DNA from: Alphaproteobacteria bacterium
GTDB taxonomy: Bacteria; Pseudomonadota; Alphaproteobacteria; Micavibrionales; Micavibrionaceae
Direction: 5' to 3'
DNA: 5,141 nucleotides
Assembly: GCA_030639165.1 (NCBI GenBank)
Contig: DAOWDF010000025.1
Location: forward strand, 1-5,141
Part shown: positions 1-5,141 of the stretch, piece by piece
Position numbering within the stretch: position 1 is the stretch's first letter
Layout: each line of letters begins with the position of its first letter
Translations under genes and position numbers: made by a program
The notes under the pieces: model-generated
What the model saw: only the letters and a program-made list of their open reading frames with translations
The model's database searches: none
What the model was told of the DNA's origin: nothing

Positions 1-43
1 CTTCATCACCCCATTGTGAACCTACAACTACGACATTACCCAT
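1..43 (-). CDS. purA: Adenylosuccinate synthetase, N-terminal fragment (cut by window edge)
   Basis: Only the first 14 complete codons are present, reading MGNVVVVGSQWGDE on the minus strand. This is the characteristic N-terminus of adenylosuccinate synthetase: a beta strand running into the GTP-binding P-loop start, QWGDEGKGK in the family, with the catalytic Asp in WGDE. The enzyme couples IMP and aspartate with GTP hydrolysis to make adenylosuccinate, the first committed step to AMP, in the cytoplasm. The ATG at 43-41 is the natural start because the conserved strand begins right after it. There is no strong Shine-Dalgarno sequence, only a weak purine stretch (AGCGAGAAA) just upstream. The gene lies 21 bp downstream of hisZ, the same hisZ-purA order seen in many proteobacteria, so it is probably the third gene of the operon. 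Identity rests on a short but very distinctive sequence. Confidence 0.9.
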   Translation of the reverse strand, partial: MGNVVVVGSQWGDE

Positions 44-64
44 GATTTTTCTCGCTTTTTAATC

Positions 65-1219
65 TTATAATTTAGTAATTTTATTATTCTTATATATATG
101 TGTGCACTCTACGGGAGCATCTCCATCGCTACCACCACGCACAACAACCCAGCCCTCATTTTGTAAGCCAGAGATAACATCCCATGATTCCGCACTGCTA
201 ACAAATACTTTATCACTTTCAGCGACCTGCCCAATTACTCCAGCCAGCGCATCCATATATATAGTAAAGCCGCGTGCCACTTCACCATCATCGTTTGCAT
301 GACCAAAACACACATCATAAGCACCACCACGCCCAAGCTCTGCGCTCAAGCCAGCTGCAAATAATGTAAACCCAAATGCATTGTGGTATTCAAAACCTTC
401 CTGCTCTAAAACATCTATGCTCAACGTCACATCATCAATTTTGAGATCAGATAACGCGCCCTTAACCCCGTCACAAACAAGCTTCAAATGCTTAATATCC
501 CCGCACAAACCCTCATCAAGCTCAATTACCTCAATCTTAGCTATAGCATCATCCGCATTCCCCGATGCGACCATAGCCTGTGCAATCGAATTTGCAGTGG
601 ATGATTTTAGCGACACCAACGCATCAAAATCGCGCTGCTCCACATATTTCCTAATGATCTTAGCTTCGCCATCATCAACATTTTTCAGCAAGTAAGATAC
701 AAATTTCGGTAAAGTCAAATCTAGCGTAATATCCTTAATCCCTAAAGATTTCAGACCTAAAATTGACAAAACACATATTTCAACATCACTCTCAATACAA
801 TCTGAAGAGCCCACAAGCTCACAGCCCACTTGCACAAATTGACGCTCCGTGCGCATTTGCGATCCGCGTCTACGCAGCACATCATTCGCATAAGCAAGGC
901 GCAACGGGCGCTCACCCTTACAAAATCGTGAAGACACTATGCGCGATATTTGCGCAGTGAGATCAGAACGTAAACCAAGCATTCTGTTCGTAACTGGATC
1001 CATAAATCTAAAAGTATCATTGGATAAACGCGCCCCCGGCCCTGGAGCAAGTAAACTATCCTCAAATTCCAGCAAAGGTGGCTTCACACGACGATAACCA
1101 AAGGAGCTAAACTTCTCCATTAATATATTAATCGCCCGCGCTTCACTCTCTGCAAATGGTGGCAATAGGTCAGCAAAACCATTTGGCAATAATGCTATAC
1201 TGTCATTTTTTTCGTTCAT
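65..1219 (-). CDS. hisZ: ATP phosphoribosyltransferase regulatory subunit HisZ
   Basis: A 384-residue paralogue of the class II histidyl-tRNA synthetase catalytic domain. In the family it does not aminoacylate tRNA but forms a hetero-octamer with short-form HisG, activating the first step of histidine biosynthesis (ATP + PRPP) and conferring histidine feedback inhibition. Visible landmarks are the N-terminal LLPNGFADLLPP (about 10-21), the motif-2 region with LRSDLTAQISR (83-93) followed by YANDVLRRRGSQMRTERQF (110-128), and the motif-3-like GRGGAYD (296-302) with ARGFTIYMD (315-323). The length fits HisZ (roughly 380-400), and there is no C-terminal anticodon-binding domain, which separates it from true HisS. 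The ATG at 1219 is supported by AAGAG (minus strand of 1227-1231), 7 nt upstream. It sits 31 bp after glmM and 21 bp before purA. Its presence predicts a short-form hisG elsewhere in the genome. Confidence 0.93.
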   Translation of the reverse strand: MNEKNDSIALLPNGFADLLPPFAESEARAINILMEKFSSFGYRRVKPPLLEFEDSLLAPGPGARLSNDTFRFMDPVTNRMLGLRSDLTAQISRIVSSRFCKGERPLRLAYANDVLRRRGSQMRTERQFVQVGCELVGSSDCIESDVEICVLSILGLKSLGIKDITLDLTLPKFVSYLLKNVDDGEAKIIRKYVEQRDFDALVSLKSSTANSIAQAMVASGNADDAIAKIEVIELDEGLCGDIKHLKLVCDGVKGALSDLKIDDVTLSIDVLEQEGFEYHNAFGFTLFAAGLSAELGRGGAYDVCFGHANDDGEVARGFTIYMDALAGVIGQVAESDKVFVSSAESWDVISGLQNEGWVVVRGGSDGDAPVECTHIYKNNKITKL

Positions 1220-1250
1220 TTTTTAACTCTTATTTAATTGCGAAAGAAAA

Positions 1251-2624
1251 CTACCCGACCTTAGCAACCTTTTCAATCACTTCGCACAAATCATTTACTA
1301 TATTTTCAACCAGCGAGGAATCATCCCCCTCTGCCATAACGCGGATAAGTTTTTCTGTTCCCGATGGACGTACCAAAACCCTACCCGCCGCGCCGAAGCG
1401 ATCCTGCGCCTTGTCTATTTCAATTCGAACCGACTCGTTTAGCAATGGGCTTTTGCCCTTAAACTCAACATTTCTAAGCAATTGAGGCACTGGATCAAAC
1501 ATATTTAGCGCCTCACTAGCAGGAACGCCCTTATGCCTGATCATATCCAATAGCTGTAGAGCCGCCAGCAAGCCATCACCAGTAGTTGCATGATCACTCA
1601 TAACTAGGTGACCAGATTGCTCCCCGCCTAGATTAAAACCGTGGCGACGCATATGTTCAACCACATAGCGATCACCAACATTTGTGCGCGCTAACGTCAA
1701 ATCATTTTCATGCATAAGTCTTTCCAAACCAAGGTTAGACATCACAGTAGCAACAAGTCCGCCACCTGTAAGCACCCCACGCTCCTTAAACCAAAGCGTC
1801 ATTGCGGCCATAAGCTGATCGCCATCAATTTTATTGCCCTTTTCATCAACCATAATCAAACGATCTGCATCACCATCCAAAGCAATCCCTAAATCAGCAT
1901 GATTATCCACAACCGCCTCTTGCAGCTTCGCCGTCGCGCAAGCTCCATAACCATCGTTAATATTACGGCCATCAGGAGCATTACCAATCGCGATAACATC
2001 AACCTCCAGCTCCCACAACACTTGCGGAGCAACCTTATATGCCGCCCCATGCGCGCAATCAACAACGACCCTAAGCCCTTCCAGAGTTTCACCGCGTGGA
2101 ATAGAGCGCTTAAGCGACTCTATATAACGCCCCAGCGCATCATCAAGCCGGTTAGCTTTACCAAGATCTTCAGAAGAAACCAGCTCTGGTGATAAATCCT
2201 GATCTATCTTTGCTTCGATTTTTGCCTCTATCGCGTCATCCAGCTTAAAGCCATCAGAGCCAAATAACTTAATACCGTTATCTTGATATAAATTATGCGA
2301 CGCAGAGATCATAACCCCTGCATCCGCCCGTAGCGATCGTGTTAACTTAGCAATCCCCGGAGTTGGAATAGGCCCTACCAGAATAACATCCATACCCATA
2401 GATATAAACCCAGCGCTCATCGCCTGCTCTAACATATAGCCAGAAAGCCGTGTGTCCTTACCGATTACCACGCGATCCATATGTTTGCCATCCCGCGCAG
2501 AGCGCAGCACGCTAGCACTAGCCATAGCAACCTTAAGCGCAATATCTGCCGTCATCGGATATTTATTAGCTAACCCCCGAATTCCGTCAGTCCCAAAATA
2601 TTTTTTCTTATTTTTTGATGTCAT
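1251..2624 (-). CDS. glmM: Phosphoglucosamine mutase GlmM
   Basis: A full-length 457-residue alpha-D-phosphohexomutase that interconverts glucosamine-6-phosphate and glucosamine-1-phosphate, feeding UDP-GlcNAc synthesis for peptidoglycan and lipopolysaccharide. All four family landmarks are present in order: N-terminal FGTDGIRG (10-17); the active-site loop GVMISASHN (103-111), in which S109 is the expected phosphoserine; metal-binding DGDADR (250-255); sugar-specificity loop GEQSGH (334-339); and the C-terminal phosphate-binding RPSGTEKLIRVMAEG (419-433). The residue after SASHN is Leu, where many family members have Pro (SHNP); the rest of the loop (YQDNGIK) is standard, so activity is expected. 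The ATG start precedes a short basic tail (MTSKNKKK) and then the conserved FGTDGIRG, so no other start is plausible. There is no clear Shine-Dalgarno sequence, only weak AAAG. It is the first gene of the left-going cluster visible here and is divergent from the amidohydrolase gene. Confidence 0.97.
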   Translation of the reverse strand: MTSKNKKKYFGTDGIRGLANKYPMTADIALKVAMASASVLRSARDGKHMDRVVIGKDTRLSGYMLEQAMSAGFISMGMDVILVGPIPTPGIAKLTRSLRADAGVMISASHNLYQDNGIKLFGSDGFKLDDAIEAKIEAKIDQDLSPELVSSEDLGKANRLDDALGRYIESLKRSIPRGETLEGLRVVVDCAHGAAYKVAPQVLWELEVDVIAIGNAPDGRNINDGYGACATAKLQEAVVDNHADLGIALDGDADRLIMVDEKGNKIDGDQLMAAMTLWFKERGVLTGGGLVATVMSNLGLERLMHENDLTLARTNVGDRYVVEHMRRHGFNLGGEQSGHLVMSDHATTGDGLLAALQLLDMIRHKGVPASEALNMFDPVPQLLRNVEFKGKSPLLNESVRIEIDKAQDRFGAAGRVLVRPSGTEKLIRVMAEGDDSSLVENIVNDLCEVIEKVAKVG

Positions 2625-2630
2625 GTGTGG

Positions 2631-2659
2631 ACTTTATTGATGAGCGTGAGTATTTTCAA
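2631..2659 (-). promoter_or_regulatory. Candidate sigma-70-type promoter for glmM-hisZ-purA
   Basis: On the minus strand, TTGAAA (2659-2654; five of six to TTGACA) is followed after exactly 17 bp by TAAAGT (2636-2631; four of six to TATAAT). The predicted transcription start would fall at or within a couple of bases of the glmM ATG at 2624, which implies a leaderless or near-leaderless mRNA. That agrees with the lack of a good ribosome-binding site before glmM. This is motif matching only; an upstream alternative promoter in the AT-rich 2660-2700 region is possible. Confidence 0.3.
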
Positions 2660-2732
2660 CTAATAATTAATATTTACTTCATATATAGAAACTAAAGTAA
2701 CATTTTTTTTAGAATTTAAAGCGCGTATTCGA

Positions 2733-3608
2733 ATGAAAACAACGGTAACAAAATTATTGGGAGATAATGACCCTGAGCCGGTCAGCATAATAAGCAAACC
2801 AGGAAAAATAATATTTTCTGGCCCCCATAACGGACGCTCCGTGCCTGAGTGCTTACCCCCATTCATGGGAACAAACGAAAATTGGTTCAATAACGCACAT
2901 GATGCCCATGACTTACATATGGACAAAGTTTTTACCGCGCTGGATAAATCTTTTGATGATGCTAGCCTTATATGGGGCAATTACTCACGCCTATTATTTG
3001 ACCTTAACACCATGCCCGACTACGCTATTAATCCACGCTCATCAGAAAATGGCAACATAATAATCCCGGCCAATCAAACCGACCAATGCTGCACAAAGCA
3101 ACGCAGCCTTAGATTCAACGAAATATATTGCCCCTATCACGGAGCAAAAACCCAATTAATCAACGAAAAAAGAAACGAGCATGGCGGCGTAATAGTCATT
3201 GATATGCACAGCTTCACCCCGACTTGGGATCAAGTAAAACGCAATGTCGAGGTCGGCACTATTCGCTGCGAGAAAACCCCGCTTTCGCAGGAATTTGAGA
3301 ATTATCTTAAACATATGCAAGATGAATTCCTGTTTGTCTCAGGGGAACCTTACAGAGTAGCGCAACGCCTTAGCAACGCTGCCGCCCTAATCACGGATAA
3401 TAATGATTTGCAATATCTAGGCTTGGAAATCCGCAATGACCTAATTGCAACCGACGAAGGAATAGATAAAATAGTAACATTATTAAAAAACATAACCCAG
3501 CATTTAAGCCAGCCCGAGTTCATAGATGTCACAAAAAGAAGAACAGAAATATCATCTCAGATACCACCAAAGCATGATGATATATATGGCTCTTGCCCTA
3601 TCTTATAA
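2733..3608 (+). CDS. N-formylglutamate amidohydrolase family protein
   Basis: A 291-residue protein with the conserved pattern of the N-formylglutamate amidohydrolase (FGase) family, zinc-dependent hydrolases related to carboxypeptidase-like peptidases. Visible motifs in order: FSGPHNGRSVP (28-38, the metal-ligand-type PHNGR loop); AHDAHD (55-60); YSRLLFDLN (84-92); YCPYH (132-136); VIDMHSFTP (155-163, a second His-bearing core motif); and LEIRND (231-236, the acidic C-terminal motif). No signal peptide is seen, so it is probably cytoplasmic. The classical member HutG hydrolyses N-formylglutamate at the end of histidine degradation, but no hut genes are adjacent and many paralogues act on unknown N-acyl amino acids or peptides, so the substrate cannot be assigned. 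The ATG is preceded by no obvious Shine-Dalgarno sequence. It is divergent from glmM across 108 bp and followed after 48 bp by the membrane protein gene, possibly in one transcript. Confidence 0.88.
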   Translation: MKTTVTKLLGDNDPEPVSIISKPGKIIFSGPHNGRSVPECLPPFMGTNENWFNNAHDAHDLHMDKVFTALDKSFDDASLIWGNYSRLLFDLNTMPDYAINPRSSENGNIIIPANQTDQCCTKQRSLRFNEIYCPYHGAKTQLINEKRNEHGGVIVIDMHSFTPTWDQVKRNVEVGTIRCEKTPLSQEFENYLKHMQDEFLFVSGEPYRVAQRLSNAAALITDNNDLQYLGLEIRNDLIATDEGIDKIVTLLKNITQHLSQPEFIDVTKRRTEISSQIPPKHDDIYGSCPIL

Positions 3609-3656
3609 AAAACATAAATATATAATATTACTGTACTTATAAAACGGATAGCACCA

Positions 3657-4424
3657 ATGCATAAACTCTCAACCACCCAAATAATAATATGGGGACTAAT
3701 AATTGCTATACCGGCCAATATCCCGTTATACGCATGGATTTTTAACGAACAATGGGAATTAGCTTCAGGCTTTCCTCTTGGATGGGTAAGTTCAGGATTA
3801 GTATATATGTCCGTATTCTTCCATGAGATAGGACATACTATATTTGCATGGTTTTATGGCTACCCCGCTATCCCTACTTTTGACTTCCAGCATGGCGGAG
3901 GTATGGCATGGCTTTTATCAGGCCAGCAAATTCCAATATTAGTTATAATCTGGATTGCCATGATTTATGGCCTTTGGGCATTTAGGGAGTATATTTTGCT
4001 CCAAGCAATAATTATCCTTCTTGCCCTATTAAACATCACCCTTGCATTTAATAATTACCACACCTCTATTATGAACTTTATGGGGCCAGCCTTTGAATGC
4101 TTAATTGCCGCCTTTTTCCTATATAGAGCATTATTCGACCTAGCCCCCAGAGGTGATTTCGAACGATTCCTTAATTCCTTTTTTGGCTTTGCCATGATTT
4201 TACAAGTATTTGTTAATTCTTATGGCTTATTAAAAAGCGATGCCTATAGATTGGTCTATTATGAGCAAAAAGGCTCTCACGTTTTCGGTGATTTTGATAA
4301 AGTCGCTAATCAAATACCATTCTTAAATTTTGACGATATTGTTATTGCTTGGGCAAGCGTAAATACAGCGTGCTTAATAATACCCTTTGCCTTATATGCA
4401 ATAAGATCACGATCAATTTTATAA
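3657..4424 (+). CDS. Polytopic membrane protein with HEIGH motif, putative M50-like zinc metalloprotease
   Basis: A 255-residue, very hydrophobic protein with about seven predicted membrane segments (near 8-28, 43-66, 92-108, 111-131, 144-161, 170-190, 227-248). The second segment holds FFHEIGHTIFAWFYG, with HEIGH at 56-60: the HExxH zinc motif embedded in a helix, as in M50/M50B intramembrane (site-2-type) proteases. A glycine-rich stretch, HGGGMAW (79-85), follows the motif helix as in M50B-like proteins. The classical third-ligand signature (NxxPxxxLDG) is not visible; GPAFE (143-147) with E147, or H135, might supply it, but this is inference. There is no PDZ domain. The start is supported weakly by CGGA 8 nt upstream. 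It lies 48 bp after the amidohydrolase gene and 101 bp before the next gene, which has its own promoter. It could be a non-proteolytic relative; substrate and role are unknown. Confidence 0.65.
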   Translation: MHKLSTTQIIIWGLIIAIPANIPLYAWIFNEQWELASGFPLGWVSSGLVYMSVFFHEIGHTIFAWFYGYPAIPTFDFQHGGGMAWLLSGQQIPILVIIWIAMIYGLWAFREYILLQAIIILLALLNITLAFNNYHTSIMNFMGPAFECLIAAFFLYRALFDLAPRGDFERFLNSFFGFAMILQVFVNSYGLLKSDAYRLVYYEQKGSHVFGDFDKVANQIPFLNFDDIVIAWASVNTACLIIPFALYAIRSRSIL

Positions 4425-4448
4425 AATTATGGTACAAATATAAAAAAT

Positions 4449-4519
4449 ACACTACACAAGTTTGACATATTAACCTTTTTTACTATACTATCATCAAAAT
4501 TTAAAAATAATCAGGGTGA
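4449..4519 (+). repeat. Promoter/leader direct repeat, copy 1
   Basis: This stretch aligns with 5009-5070. Shared elements are ACACTA, the exact 17-bp core AAGTTTGACATATTAAC (4458-4474), TACTATC (4486-4492) and an A-rich leader leading to CAGG (4512-4515). The unshared part is mainly the promoter spacer, poly-T here and GGTGTGATG-like in copy 2, plus small indels. Identity beyond the -35 hexamer suggests common descent or a shared regulator site. Copy 1 lies directly upstream of the 117-residue gene. Confidence 0.7.
4462..4491 (+). promoter_or_regulatory. Sigma-70-type promoter of the 117-residue gene
   Basis: A perfect TTGACA -35 box (4462-4467) is followed by overlapping -10 candidates in TACTATACTAT (4481-4491): TATACT at 16-bp spacing (4484-4489) or TACTAT at 18 bp (4486-4491). 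The predicted transcript would start near 4496-4499, giving a leader of about 28 nt that includes the ribosome-binding site AGGGTG (4513-4518), 7 nt before the ATG. The match to a consensus housekeeping promoter implies strong basal activity unless it is repressed. Confidence 0.65.
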
Positions 4520-4525
4520 AAACTA

Positions 4526-4879
4526 ATGACTACAGCTATTAAGTTCAATAAAAAATCAGGAAGTACAATTTCAGTAACTAGTATTGAGGGCCAAGAGTAT
4601 AAACTTGAGCTTACTACAGATGGATGTATTGAAATATCTGGTAATAATTTCACTACTCAAAAACATAAAATTAAAGACCTTAGCTCTTTTCCAAACCCTA
4701 TAGGATGCCATACAACACACTATACTATATGCAACCCAATGGAAGAATACGGAGAAAAAACATTTCCGGTAAGTATTGGATCTGGAGAAACAGAAGAAAA
4801 TACTATTAAAATCGATCCAAAAAGAAAAATATTTCATGTCCCGGAAACTTTATTATCACCATCATCCCCTTGGGAATAA
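4526..4879 (+). CDS. Hypothetical 117-residue soluble protein, family not recognised
   Basis: I do not recognise this protein. It is real-looking: it has a near-consensus promoter, AGGGTG 7 nt before the ATG, and an uninterrupted reading frame. It has no signal peptide or membrane segment. The N-terminal half is Ser/Thr-rich and alternates hydrophobic and polar residues (STISV, EYKLELT, CIEISG), suggesting beta strands. A compact CHTTHYTIC (61-69) places C61, H62, H65 and C69 together, which could bind a metal, but this is only a pattern. The C-terminus is Pro/Ser-rich and ends SPSSPWE. Sampled GC is about 25%, clearly lower than the glmM-hisZ operon, so recent acquisition or fast evolution is possible. 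The duplicated promoter unit and the start of a similarly arranged gene at 5113 suggest it belongs to a co-regulated set. Confidence 0.7.
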   Translation: MTTAIKFNKKSGSTISVTSIEGQEYKLELTTDGCIEISGNNFTTQKHKIKDLSSFPNPIGCHTTHYTICNPMEEYGEKTFPVSIGSGETEENTIKIDPKRKIFHVPETLLSPSSPWE

Positions 4880-4957
4880 CCTCTCACCTACCTATATTTT
4901 GACCACCATCAAGATCGTCGTTATTCTACCACCACCAAGCATAGCTAGGTGAACTCG

Positions 4958-4989
4958 TACTATATAATAAAGTTAAGCTATATATAGTA
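4958..4989. repeat. AT-rich 9-bp inverted repeat
   Basis: TACTATATA (4958-4966) and its exact reverse complement TATATAGTA (4981-4989) flank a 14-nt loop. The stem contains only one G-C pair per arm and no T-run follows, so it is a poor terminator. It lies about 30 bp upstream of the -35 box at 5020 and could be an operator or simply a product of AT-rich composition. Confidence 0.3.
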
Positions 4990-5008
4990 AACATAGGATA
5001 AAAGTAAA

Positions 5009-5070
5009 ACACTATAAGTTTGACATATTAACTGGTGTGATGTACTATCCTCGAAAATAAAAAACAGGAA
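5009..5070 (+). repeat. Promoter/leader direct repeat, copy 2
   Basis: Second copy of the unit at 4449-4519. It contains ACACTA (5009-5014), the identical 17-bp core AAGTTTGACATATTAAC (5016-5032), TACTATC (5043-5049) and an A-rich leader ending in CAGG (5065-5068). It is slightly shorter than copy 1 because of small deletions. It lies upstream of the gene that begins at 5113. Confidence 0.7.
5020..5048 (+). promoter_or_regulatory. Sigma-70-type promoter of the last, truncated gene
   Basis: A perfect TTGACA -35 box (5020-5025) is separated by 17 bp from TACTAT (5043-5048; five of six to TATAAT). The predicted start near 5055 gives a leader of about 58 nt before the ATG at 5113, longer than in copy 1, because extra sequence (roughly 5071-5100) sits between the CAGG element and the real ribosome-binding site. 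Confidence 0.65.
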
Positions 5071-5076
5071 ACAACC

Positions 5077-5097
5077 TTGCGTAATTATACAATATAA
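5077..5097 (+). CDS. Possible six-codon leader peptide (speculative)
   Basis: TTG CGT AAT TAT ACA ATA TAA would encode a six-residue peptide (M/L-R-N-Y-T-I). AGGA (5066-5069), the position occupied by the functional ribosome-binding site in the first repeat unit, lies 7 nt before the TTG. The stop falls 5 nt before the GCGGAG of the main gene, a geometry that would allow translational coupling. An ORF this short occurs easily by chance. Confidence 0.15.
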   Translation: MRNYTI

Positions 5098-5112
5098 AAA
5101 GCGGAGAATAAA

Positions 5113-5141
5113 ATGTCAGCAGTAATGAAAGCTACAGAAGA
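5113..5141 (+). CDS. Start of an unidentified gene (cut by window edge)
   Basis: An ATG with a good ribosome-binding site (GGAG at 5103-5106, 6 nt upstream) opens a frame reading MSAVMKATE before the window ends, with the next codon (GA-) cut off. Nine complete codons are too few to identify a family. The start is credible because it follows a near-consensus promoter that duplicates the one in front of the 117-residue gene, with the same orientation. The opening residues do not obviously match the start of that protein (MTTAIKFNKK), so the two may share control rather than coding sequence. Confidence 0.6.

Larger units (their letters stand above)
4880..5112 (+). other. Non-coding gap between the two small-gene units
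   Basis: No convincing protein-coding gene is seen on either strand. The stretch holds a 12-bp near-identical direct repeat, ACCACCATCAAG (4902-4913) and ACCACCACCAAG (4928-4939). It also has a long-range inverted pair, TCACCTA (4884-4890) with TAGGTGA (4946-4952), and a 9-bp inverted repeat, TACTATATA (4958-4966) with TATATAGTA (4981-4989). The second copy of the promoter repeat follows. No typical GC-rich hairpin plus T-run terminator is visible after the 117-residue gene. Confidence 0.5.

Noticed and set aside
65..1219. Histidyl-tRNA synthetase (HisS) instead of HisZ
   Set aside because: The protein lacks the C-terminal anticodon-binding domain. It carries the HisZ-type YANDVLRRRGSQMRTERQF stretch and lies next to purA, as hisZ commonly does.
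2660..2980. 106-residue open frame on the minus strand over the glmM/amidohydrolase junction
   Set aside because: It is antisense to the conserved SGPHNGR and AHDAHD region of the amidohydrolase gene, and its product shows no recognisable motifs.
3593..3626. TTGCCC and TATAAT as a promoter for the membrane-protein gene
   Set aside because: TATAAT at 3621-3626 is a perfect -10 match, but the nearest -35-like hexamer is 22 bp away. The region is so AT-rich that TATAAT is expected by chance.
4416..4427. Perfect 12-bp palindrome ATTTTATAAAAT at the end of the membrane-protein gene as a terminator
   Set aside because: It has no G-C pairs, no loop and no T-run, and it overlaps the stop codon. It is explained by base composition.
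4571..4837. 88-residue open frame on the minus strand inside the 117-residue gene
   Set aside because: It is fully antisense to a gene with promoter and ribosome-binding site, and it has a low-complexity Phe/Ser/Cys-rich product of the kind AT-rich antisense gives. No start signal was found.
4449..5070. CRISPR array or integron attachment sites
   Set aside because: There are only two copies, about 560 bp apart with genes between them, and the shared sequence is explained by promoter elements. No cas or integrase gene and no attC-like folding were seen.

Overview
The window looks like chromosomal DNA from a moderately AT-rich bacterium, most likely an alphaproteobacterium. The support is a glmM-hisZ-purA gene order, a proteobacterial-type HisZ (the histidyl-tRNA-synthetase-like partner of short-form ATP phosphoribosyltransferases) and a GlmM with a proteobacterial-looking sequence. 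The exact order or genus cannot be read from the sequence alone. No rRNA, tRNA, CRISPR array, transposase or integrase is visible.

The left half (1-2624, minus strand) is a compact housekeeping cluster transcribed leftwards: glmM (phosphoglucosamine mutase, cell-wall precursor supply), hisZ (histidine biosynthesis) and the first 14 complete codons of purA (AMP biosynthesis). Gaps are 31 bp and 21 bp, so the three are probably co-transcribed. A candidate promoter lies in the 108-bp divergent region (2625-2732).

The right half is transcribed rightwards. It opens with an N-formylglutamate amidohydrolase family protein (2733-3608). After 48 bp comes a seven-or-so-helix membrane protein with an intramembrane-type HEIGH zinc-protease motif (3657-4424). 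Then comes a region of different character: an unrecognised 117-residue soluble protein (4526-4879), a 233-bp non-coding gap, and the start of another gene (from 5113) that runs off the window. Sampled 60-base lines fall from about 47-58% GC in the housekeeping operon to about 25-38% in the membrane-protein and small-protein genes.

The most notable structure is a duplicated promoter/leader unit. The 17-bp core AAGTTTGACATATTAAC occurs at 4458-4474 and 5016-5032. Each copy is followed by a TACTATC -10 region and a similar A-rich leader with CAGG. The two copies sit in front of the 117-residue gene and the truncated last gene, so these look like two units of a co-regulated small-gene family that may continue beyond the window.
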